Source: Ascidia mentula
Lineage: Eukaryota > Chordata > Ascidiacea > Phlebobranchia > Ascidiidae
DNA length: 64,000 nucleotides
Direction: 5' to 3'
Assembly (NCBI GenBank): GCA_947561715.1
Contig: OX387198.1
Span: 868,001 to 932,000 of the forward strand
The notes under the pieces are model-generated. The model saw nothing but the letters and a program-made list of their open reading frames with translations, ran no database searches and was not told the origin of the DNA. The translations under genes were made by a program, and so were the position numbers. Of this stretch, positions 41,341 to 50,600 are shown piece by piece (position 1 is the first letter of the stretch; each line of letters opens with the position of its first letter).

Positions 41341-42187
41341 AAGTGACTTTGAACTTCACACACAAATTACAGATTCTGTTTCCACTATGAACAACATATT
41401 TGTGTCGGACTAATGGTATTACAACACAGTGATTAACGGATCAACGACATTTGTAATCGAATTTTGTTTCAAAAACAAATTTTGTTTCCCACTATGTACA
41501 ACACAGCGATTAACGGTTTAAATGCATTTATAAACGAATTTTGTTTCGAAAACAAATTTTGTTTCCCACTCTATACAACACAGTGATTAACGGATCAAAG
41601 GCATTTGTAATCGAATTTTGTTTCGAAAACAAATTTTAATTCATGCTATGTTCATGATGTTTTTGTGCAACTTTTTGCATTTTTGAATAGATAAAATCAG
41701 TTATCACAGTATATATGGACGTAAGTTATACTTACTGAGGCGTTTCAACTTTAAATTAAGAAACGTTTTGCTTCAACATATGCCCTACTCACACATATTT
41801 CGCACTGCGTTTGTTTCGTGTGATAGTGGATGAAAATCTAGTTTGTTTTGGATTAATTCGTATGACTTGTTCCAACAGATTAGTTTGACAAATTAGTTGA
41901 AAAAGATTTCTGATTTAGGAACAATCCTTAACCCCGGCCCCATTATCTCACGTTTGGACCAACATTGTCCAATTTATCCGATAGTGTTGATTTAAATAGC
42001 TCATTTGACACCTGTATAACCTAGCATTTTTATTCCATAACATGTTACAGCACGTTTGCGTAACGCTTCTAATTTCAAGTATGGCCCTCTACCCCCATCA
42101 TGTGGCCAGTCGTCGTCAAGAATTTTGTTCACAAAATTCGTTCACAAAATTCGTTTACAAAATTTCAATTTTGTTTCCCACCATTAC
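41341..42187 (-). repeat. Right intron flank with inverted satellite A remnants
   Basis: About 41440-41640 holds nearly three inverted satellite A units (CGAATTTTGTTTCGAAAACA, TTTTGTTTCCCACT, ACGGATCAAAGGCATTTGTA). About 41,650-42,110 is single-copy AT-rich sequence in which I see no gene. From 42118 to 42187 further A-type motifs (ACAAAATTCGTTCACAAAATTCG) run up to the splice donor. Confidence 0.8.
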
Positions 42188-45100
42188 AACGGTTATAATA
42201 TTCCAAACGAGATTCTCTACAAAACGCTTTCAAAACTGCGTTCCACATTGCCATTGAGCCATCAATGATAAGCAGTTTTGGCTGGCGGGACACACTACAG
42301 ACTTTGATACAATCAAAAAGAAACGTTTCCAAAAAGTGACTTATCGAAATTGCGTCATGGTTCGTTGTCACGCAAGTTGCAACTGGAAGCGGTGTGCAAC
42401 CTTTGCTTGGGTTTCTAATTAGCAAAGTATAAACTTGAAAGTCTTTGTAATTTTCCATCCGGCGCAACACGCTTCCAGTGGCATCAAAATACACAACGTC
42501 CACAGCGCAAATTCGGTTAAACGTTTTCAATTGTGCGTTCGTGTACATCGTTACCAAAGGAGGATGTAAACGAATGCAACGTACAAACTTTATATCATCC
42601 TTTTCCATTTCTAAAAGCTTTACGTACAAATTTACAAACCATAATCTACTGTGCTTGTTTCCGTGGCTGTTTTCGCTTTTGATGTTATTTAAAACTGATT
42701 TCGATGGAAAATAAGTATGGGCGCCTAACCAACGTTCTTCAGGACAAAGTTTGTCAAACAATTTTCTGTGCTGATTTACGGCAGTTTGATTTTTCAACTC
42801 TTGGCGAATTTTGTCCCTCAACAAGCCACTTATGCGTCTACTTTTTCTACATCCACGTTTATGATTACGCTTACCAGATATTTCAACCCGTCCTTCGACC
42901 TTGTCTACAAATGACCAAAATGTTACAACAAACTTAACGCCACACATGCAATCTTCACATCTTTTATGGGCGCAATACAAATTTATCCAACCTTCCTTGT
43001 TACAGTTTTTATCCTTAGCAATCGCCTCAAAGTTTAACAAATAATTGTTTGACACATTCGGGACACAACCGGCATACATCTTTCGAATTTGTTCAACAGC
43101 AATATCAACATACAACTCATTACCAAAATGGTGATTGGATCTATTTTCGACCAGGGATTGCCACTCCTGCAAGGACAACATAAACATGCCACTAACATTC
43201 ACATTTGCACTGTGATGAAATTTTCGCTGAATTTCCAAATTTACTCCACCAAGTTCATTAATTACATCACAAGTTTCTTTGTTAGGAGAATAAACACATG
43301 CATTATCGTTTTCGGCTGCAATTTCTCCACATAACATCGTCGTAATATCGTCTCCGAAACTGTTGTTATCCAAACCATCAAAACCACTATGGTGGAGTTC
43401 AATGTTTTCCTCAGAAGCAACGCATGATGCCTTTTCCTCTACAGATCTAGAAGCAACCGGTGTACTAGTTTTAACGGGGAACTCAAGGTCAACAGCGAAA
43501 GTCTCAAAATCAAAACTACGACAGGTTGTGTCAGCGGAAGACGCATTCGGAATTTTATCGTTAGGCGAAAGTTTATTGTCGCCATTTAGTGAAACTTCAC
43601 ACTGTTGTGTTCTATGTGCAAAGCAAGATTGAGATTCAAGATGAACGCCAGAACATACCAAATTCGAGCACTTCCACTGGTCTTTCGTTAAAGTTACTGC
43701 GACGGACGATTTGTCAAACACGCATTTGGGATGAAACCAATGCAGACACGTTTCACACTCCACCATTAATGTACCATCGTAGGGCATATTGCAAACACAG
43801 AATAAAGTTTCATCAGGTACAGGCGTACTAGCTGGTGACAAATTTTGGGATATTTCCAAGTGATGCGTTTTTTTGAAACCCGTTTGAACTTTTTTGCGAA
43901 ATTCACTGTTTGAAGCCCAAAACTTTTTTACTTTTAACCTGTTTTTTTCGCTCAAACCAAGTTTACAACATTTCAAAACCTCCTTAACGGCCTTGTTTGG
44001 CAGCCTTGACGTCCTTGGATATTCATGCAAACATTTAACTAGAGCTTGAACAGCTCCAAAAAAATTGATTTCCTCGTTTCGTGGTGTGGTTAAGGAGGTG
44101 GAACCGCGGCGTGGAGCCAAAGACTTCTTAATTTCTTTTTCATTAGCCTTACAAAACTGGAACAGCTTTTTTAATCGCTTGTTAATTTCAACTCCCTCCC
44201 ATAAATTGCAAGAGCACAGAAAATTAAAGCCAAGTGTTTTTGTGAATTGTTTACGTCCATAAAAGTCCAAATATCGGCAAATTACTTTAATTTTTCCATC
44301 ACGAGTTTTATACATGCCACCACCAGTTTGCACCAACCGTCCAGATAACCGCAACGGTAACAATAAAGCAGGTACGCAAGCATATCGCTTTCGACCAGGC
44401 CGGCTTCTCCAAATTACTCGACGAAAACCAGGAATAAACGAAAAACAGCTGAAGGCGCAATCAATCACATATCCAAAACCAACCGAAGACAAACAGTACT
44501 GCATAAAAAAAAGGTAGAACACAAAAAAACTGAGGATAGTGTAAATACCTCGTTTGAAGCCATCGAACGCAAATCCAAACAACTTTCCTGTTGTACGAAC
44601 GGCTTTAGCAGTCCCGCTGCGCTTTGCTTCATTGTCGACTCGGCCATGGGAACCAACAGCTTTAGTCGACGAGTCACGAACGGCTTTAGCAGTCCCACTG
44701 CTCTTTGCTTCATTGTCGACTCGGCCAAGGGAGCCAACAGCTTTAGCCGACGAGTCACGAACGGCTTTAGCAGCCCCACTGCTCTTTGCTTCATTGGCGA
44801 CTCGGCCAAGTGAGCCAACAGCTTTAGCCGACGAGTCACGAACGGCTTTAGCAGTCCCACTACTCTTTGCTTCATTGTCGACTCGGCCAAGGGAGCCAAC
44901 AGCTTTAGCCGACGAGTCACGAACGGCTTTAGCAGCCCCACTGCTCTTTGCTTCATTGTCGACTCGGCCATGGGAGCCAACAGCTTTAGCCGACGAGTCA
45001 CGAACGGCTTTAGCAGTCCCACTGGTCTTTGCTTCATTGTCGACTCGGCCATGGGAGCCAACAGCTTTAGCCGACGAGTCACGAACGGCTTTAGCAGTCC

Positions 45101-45842
45101 CACTACTCTTTGCTTCATTGTCGACTCGGCCAAGGGAGCCAACAGCTTTAGCCGACGAGTCACGAACGGCTTTAGCAGCCCCACTGCTCTTTGCTTCATT
45201 GTCGACTCGGCCATGGGAGCCAACAGCTTTAGCCGACGAGTCACGAACGGCTTTAGCAGTCCCACTGCTCTTTGCTTCATTGTCGACTCGGCCATGGGAG
45301 CCAACAGCTTTAGCCGACGAGTCACGAACGGCTTTAGCAGTCCCACTGCTCTTTGCTTCATTGTCGACTCGGCCAAGGGAGCCAACAGCTTTAGCCGACG
45401 AGTCACGAACGGCTTTAGCAGTCCCACTGCTCTTTGCTTCATTGTCGACTCGGCCATGGGAGCCAACAGCTTTAGCCGACGAGTCACGAACGGCTTTAGC
45501 AGTCCCACTACTCTTTGCTTCATTGTCGACTCGGCCAAGGGAGCCAACAGCTTTAGCCGACGAGTCACGAACGGCTTTAGCAGTCCCACTGCTCTTTGCT
45601 TCATTGTCGACTCGGCCATGGGAGCCAACAGCTTTAGCCGACGAGTCACGAACGGCTTTAGCAGTCCCACTGCTCTTTGCTTCATTGTCGACTCGGCCAT
45701 GGGAGCCAACAGCTTTAGCCGACGAGTCACGAACGGCTTTAGCAGTCCCACTGCTCTTTGCTTCATTGTCGACTCGGCCAAGGGAGCCAACAGCTTTAGC
45801 CGACGAGTCACGAACGGCTTCCTTCATGTTCTTTAGCCGCAT
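42188..45842 (-). CDS. Transposase exon 1: 27-aa repeats, PHD finger, GCM/FLYWCH-like zinc region, first two catalytic Asp
   Basis: First exon, residues 1-1218 of a predicted 2,330 from ATG at 45840-45842. Residues about 8-412 are 15 copies of a 27-residue repeat. A basic region follows (MYKTRDGKIKVICRYLD, near residue 510). The PHD finger is at about 678-735: FCVCNMPYDG, CETC, HWFHPKC, WKCSNLVC (C4HC3). A GCM/FLYWCH-like Cys/His region, LYCAHKRCEDCMCG to GKRNHKRGC, is at about 954-1000; such modules precede Mutator-like cores. Catalytic Asp 1 lies in VYFDATGSV (about 1118) and Asp 2 in LIIDGSMAMWNAV (about 1192). A possible 50-nt intron at 44501-44550 (GAG|GTATTT to TATGCAG|TA) would shift the frame into a stop, so I keep the read-through; translation could instead start at the Met near 44,313. 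Confidence 0.82.
44595..45820 (-). repeat. 81-bp in-frame coding minisatellite, about 15 copies
   Basis: Unit of exactly 81 bp (landmarks ACGAACGGCTTTAGCAG, TTTGCTTCATTGTCGACTCG, GGAGCCAACAGCTTTAGCC on the plus strand). In the transposase frame it encodes KAVRDSSAKAVGS, then L/HGRVDNEAKSSGTA, a Lys/Arg, Ser and Ala-rich, disordered-looking 27-mer. Copies differ by few bases; two main variants (SLGRV and SHGRV) are interspersed. Because 81 is divisible by three, other frames on both strands also stay open (472 codons on the plus strand), which are taken as shadows. Confidence 0.88.
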
Positions 45843-46054
45843 GCAGTCAACGACGGAACCGAAACAGCTTAGGGGTTTGTATTTTCTTCGTCCGTTGAGT
45901 GATGGACTGGAGTGGAAAGAGTTGTTTAGAGTTGCTTTTTTTGGACAGACGGTGACGGTTGGAACTGTTTAACAGAAAATAGTTTGAATTGTGTCAAAAT
46001 AAATTTGTTTCGTAATTTGTACTGCAAATTATTACAATACGAAATGGGAAACCA
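45843..46054. other. Spacer between SGNH gene and transposase
   Basis: A 212-bp gap between the SGNH stop codon (46055) and the transposase ATG (45842), both genes reading leftward. It should hold the SGNH 3' UTR and transposase promoter/leader unless the two are exons of one transcript. No canonical AATAAA is seen on the minus strand here. Confidence 0.45.
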
Positions 46055-47028
46055 TTAGATTATATGCTGCATTGAAATTATTTTGGTCATTTTTATCTCA
46101 CCAACTGAATCTTCCACAGCCAGAAGAGTATGGACATGTTCTTCAAGACTGTCCATGTAGTGGCGCAGCCCTACGTCTGAGAGATGGAGTTTATCGCTCC
46201 AGTTCCCTCGATCGTTGGAGATGTTAAAATCCAAGAAGCTGAGCCCATACTCCTGAGCAAGGTTGCACAGTACCCGGTTGACTTGTGGAACGCAGTCTTT
46301 GTGAAAACCAGATTGTTTCAAGATTCCAGCCATCACAATCTTAAACGAACATCATAAAAAAATGACTTATACCATTGAATATATTTCTAACCAAAAGGGG
46401 GAGTACGTTTATGTTACGCAAACAGACAAAAAATACTGGGGCCGGTATTCCTATTATTTGCTACGTGTTTAACAACTAAACTAACGTTGCTTACACAACA
46501 ATAAACCAACCTGGGACTGCGGGTACGTTTGTTGGCACACCTCGATCAGCTGTTGAAAATCAGTCCCGATACTGTTATGGTGGTGATCAGCATGCCGAGA
46601 GACCAGGTCGTTCGTACCAAGAGCCAGAATGATAAAATCAACTGACTCGAACCTTTTCCCGTACATGAGTTCCTCCGCCCCATGGTTCAGTGTTCCCCCT
46701 GGAATAGAAATGGCACTTAAAGTAAAAAGTTTACTTATCGCCGATACCACCTGGGGGCAGACAATGTTCCTCCCGTTGCTATCGGTCACCAACAACACGG
46801 AAGGAAGTGGTGACCCCTCAGCAAGGAGGTAACATGTCTGCTTCCCGGACACTCCAACTTCATACTTCTTGGGCGGCGTTCTTCTTCCCATCGTCAATTG
46901 ATCTTTGCTCCTCAAACACAGGACTGTCGTGGCTTGTTGAGAAATGTATTGGATACTGAGGTCGTCGGATATGGATGATGTCTCGGATAGCAATGGATGA
47001 TAATAGAGCGTTTCGCAAGTATAGTTTT
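46055..47028 (-). CDS. SGNH/GDSL-type hydrolase carried by the transposon (5' exon not located)
   Basis: Two exons, 46511-47028 and 46055-46339, joined in phase 0 (TACCCGCAGTCCCAG|GTTGGT to TTTAAG|ATTGTG) give 267 residues. All four SGNH blocks are visible: Ser in LLVTDSNGRN (block I), Gly in SIPGGTLNHG (block II), Asn in LALGTNDLV (block III) and Asp-His in DKLHLSDVG (block V), so an esterase/lipase-like triad is intact. An acceptor TTTTGCAG opens the first exon in phase 1, so at least one more 5' exon lies upstream in 47030-47690; I could not place it. SGNH domains occur in several animal transposons with unknown role. It sits inside the right arm, just upstream of the transposase. Confidence 0.78.
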
Positions 47029-47689
47029 CTGCAAAATTATCAATTTAAATAAAACAGATCCCGTCAGCACAGATTGCATCGTTTTAAAGAGTGCTTAACT
47101 GCGTCTCCCAGTCGTTAACCACTCTTCACACTTAGCTACATCTCCCATACTTCAATTACGTCAATTAGCAGATGAAAGGTATCATTTTAATTCAATACGA
47201 TAGGAAAGAACTTAAATAATTCTGCTTTAAAAGACTTAAAATAGTTTTAAACTTTCTTCACTAAGTTTATGTAAAAGTCAAACCATCATTGTATGCATCG
47301 CGGTAAGCTTCTCCAAGGCAAATATAAAGTTCTACACAATCTTATAGTCACCTACACGAACAAAATAATCAAAAATCTTCAAACATCTACTCACCAAGGT
47401 AACAAATAGCAAGTGAACTTTAATAAAATTTTGAACAAACTTCCGGTGTAATTGCTGTGACGTAACAAAGGTTAGGAAAGACGTCCATTGGGCAATTTAA
47501 AATAGGAGCAAAAGAGGAGCAATTGCTCCGACCAATCAGACAACACAAAATTACATTGAAAACATTATGAAAATGATAATGAGGAATATGGAGAAAACAC
47601 AACATATTTCATAACGTTAAACATCTTCAACGCCACACCTAACTACAAAACGATAGTATTAATCTAGGTAAAAGATGAGGAAAAGTAAG
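47029..47689. promoter_or_regulatory. Single-copy region between SGNH exon and right satellite arm; likely promoter and 5' exon
   Basis: About 660 bp, AT-rich. A palindrome GAGCAATTGCTC (near 47516) is followed directly by CCAATCAG (minus-strand CTGATTGG, a CCAAT-box sequence). It is the only unique sequence upstream of the element's leftward genes, so their promoter should be here or in the satellite. A missing short SGNH 5' exon is expected. No specific start site can be assigned. Confidence 0.4.
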
Positions 47690-50600
47690 CCGCTTTCAGA
47701 CAATTTTGCTGGGAGTTGTGGAGCCGGTTGGTATTTTAACTTATATCACCTTCACCTGTGTGCTCTAGGCAAGCCCTGTGCAAAATTATAGGAAATCCTA
47801 TGTCCCGGAAAGTGTTTGAATTTTCGCTTTTTGTCAAGATGTCTCTGCCGCCATTGGGCTCACAAGCAGCCTCTATGCCGTCACACACAATGACCTGCCT
47901 TTGAGTCCATTTCGCTGGGAATTGTGGAGCCGGTTGGTATTTTTACTTATATCACCTTCACCTGTATGCTCTAGGCAAGCCCTGTGCAAAATTATAGGAT
48001 ATCCTATGGCCCGGAAAGTGTTTGAATTTTCGCTTTTGCCAAGATGTCTCTGCCGCCATTGGGTTCACAAGCAGCCTGTATGCCGTCACACACAATGACC
48101 TTTGTTTGAGTCCATTTCGCTGGGAATTGTGGAGCCGGTTGGTATTTTAACTTATATCACCTTCACCTGCATGCTCTAGGCAAGCCCTGTGCAAAATTAT
48201 AGGAAATCCTATGGCCCGGAAAGTGTTTGAATTTTCGCTTTTTGTCAAGATGTCTCTGCCGCCATTGGGCTCACAAGCAGCCTCTATGCCGTCACACACA
48301 ATGACCTGCCTTTGAGTCCATTTCGCTGGGAATTGTGGAGCCGGTTGGTATTTTTACTTATATCACCTTCACCTGTATGCTCTAGGCAAGCCCTGTGCAA
48401 AATTATAGGATATCCTATGGCCCGGAAAGTGTTTGAATTTTCGCTTTTGTCAAGATGTCTCTGCCGCCATTGGGTTCACAAGCAGCCTGTATGCCGTCAC
48501 ACACAATGACCTTTGTTTGAGTCCATTTCGCTGGGAATTGTGGAGCCGGTTGGTATTTTAACTTATATCACCTTCACCTGCATGCTCTAGGCAAGCCCTG
48601 TGCAAAATTATAGGAAATCCTAAGGCCCGGAAAGTGTTTGAATTTTCGCTTTTTGTCAAGATGTCTCTGCCGCCATTGCGCTCACAAGCAGCCTCTATGC
48701 CGTCACACACAATGACCTGCCTTTGAGTCCATTTCGCTGGGAATTGTGGAGCCGGTTGGTATTTTTACTTATATCACCTTCACCTGTATGCTCTAGGCAA
48801 GCCCTGTGCAAAATTATAGGATATCCTATGGCCCGGAAAGTGTTTGAATTTTCGCTTTTGTCAAGATGTCTCTGCCGCCATTGGGTTCACAAGCAGCCTG
48901 TATGCCGTCACACACAATGACCTTTGTTTGAGTCCATTTCGCTGGGAATTGTGGAGCCGGTTGGTATTTTAACTTATATCACCTTCACCTGCATGCTCTA
49001 GGCAAGCCCTGTGCAAAATTATAGGAAATCCTTTGGCCCGGAAAGTGTTTGAATTTTCGCTTTTTGTCAAGATGTCTCTGCCGCCATTGCGCTCACAAGC
49101 AGCCTCTATGCCGTCACACACAATGACCTGCCTTTGAGTCCATTTTGCTGGGAATTGTGGAGCCGGTTGGTATTTTAACTTATATCACCTTCACCTGCAT
49201 GCTCAAGGCAAGCCCTGTGCAAAATTATAGGAAATCCTATGGCCCGGAAAGTGTTTGAATTTTCGCTTTTTTTCAAGATGTCTCTGCCGCCATTGGGCTC
49301 ACAAGCAGCCTCTATGCCGTCACACACAATGACCTGCCTTTGAGTCCATTTCGCTGGGAATTGTGGAGCCGGTTGGTATTTTTACTTATATCACCTTCAC
49401 CTGCATGCTCTAGGCAAGCCCTGTGCAAAATTATAGGAAATCCTAAGGCCCGGAAAGTGTTTGAATTTTCGTTTTGTGTCAAGATGTCTCTGCCGCCATT
49501 GCGCTCACAAGCAGCCTCTATGCCGTCACACACAATAACCTGCCATTGAATCCATTTCGCTGGGAATTGTGGAGCCGGTTGGTATTTTAACTTATATCAC
49601 CTTCACCTGCATGCTCTAGGCAAGCCCTGTGCAAAATTATAGGAAATCCTATGGCCCGGAAAGTGTTTGAATTTTCGCTTTTTGTCAAGATGTCTCTGCC
49701 GCCATTGCGCTCACAAGCAGCCTCTATGCCGTCACACACAATGACCTGCCTTTGAGTCCATTTTGCTGGGAATTGTGGAGCCGGTTGGTATTTTAACTTA
49801 TATCACCTTCACCTGCATGCTCAAGGCAAGCCCTGTGCAAAATTATAGGAAATCCTATGGCCCGGAAAGTGTTTGAATTTTCGATTTTTTTCAAGATGTC
49901 TCTGCCGCCATTGGGCTCACAAGCAGCCTCTATGCCGTCACACACAATGACCTGCCTTTGAGTCCATTTCGCTGGGAATTGTGGAGCCGGTTGGTATTTT
50001 TACTTATATCACCTTCACCTGCATGCTCTAGGCAAGCCCTGTGCAAAATTATAGGAAATCCTAAGGCCCGGAAAGTGTTTGAATTTTCGTTTTGTGTCAA
50101 GATGTCTCTGCCGCCATTGCGCTCACAAGCAGCCTCTATGCCGTCACACACAATAACCTGCCATTGAATCCATTTCGCTGGGAATTGTGGAGCCGGTTGG
50201 TATTTTAACTTATATCACCTTCACCTGCATGCTCTAGGCAAGCCCTGTGCAAAATTATAGGAAATCCTATGGCCCGGAAAGTGTTTGAATTTTCGCTTTT
50301 TGTCAAGATGTCTCTGCCGCCATTGCGCTCACAAGCAGCCTCTATGCCGTCACACACAATGACCTGCCTTTGAGTCCATTTTGCTGGGAATTGTGGAGCC
50401 GGTTGGTATTTTAACTTATATCACCTTCACCTGCATGCTCAAGGCAAGCCCTGTGCAAAATTATAGGAAATCCTATGGCCCGGAAAGTGTTTGAATTTTC
50501 GCTTTTTGTCAAGATGTCTCTGCCGCCATTGGGCTCACAAGCAGCCTCTATGCCGTCACACACAATGACCTGCCTTTGAGTCCATTTCGCTGGGAATTGT

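Larger units (their letters stand above)
28558..42187 (-). other. 13.6-kb satellite-filled intron of the transposase gene
   Basis: The protein core breaks off after the second catalytic Asp at 42188 and resumes at 28557. Splicing donor CGTT|GTAATG (42187/42186) to acceptor TATAG|GC (28557) joins phase 1 to the two remaining bases and restores the frame as NRC|HHIRC. A second donor, G|GTGGGA seven bases inside, has the same phase and would also work. Both splice sites touch 77-bp-family satellite sequence: the donor is followed by GGGAAACAAAATT, and the acceptor is preceded by CGAAACGAATTT and a T-run. From outside to inside the intron holds a 77-bp array, a short direct and a long inverted 190-bp array, and inverted 77-bp remnants. 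Confidence 0.75.

Noticed and set aside
44554..45972. 472-codon plus-strand open frame over the 81-bp repeats, and a further 288-codon frame
   Set aside because: The repeat unit is a multiple of three, so any frame open in one unit is open in all. The minus-strand frame continues into a PHD finger and transposase core, whereas the plus-strand frames lead to nothing recognisable.
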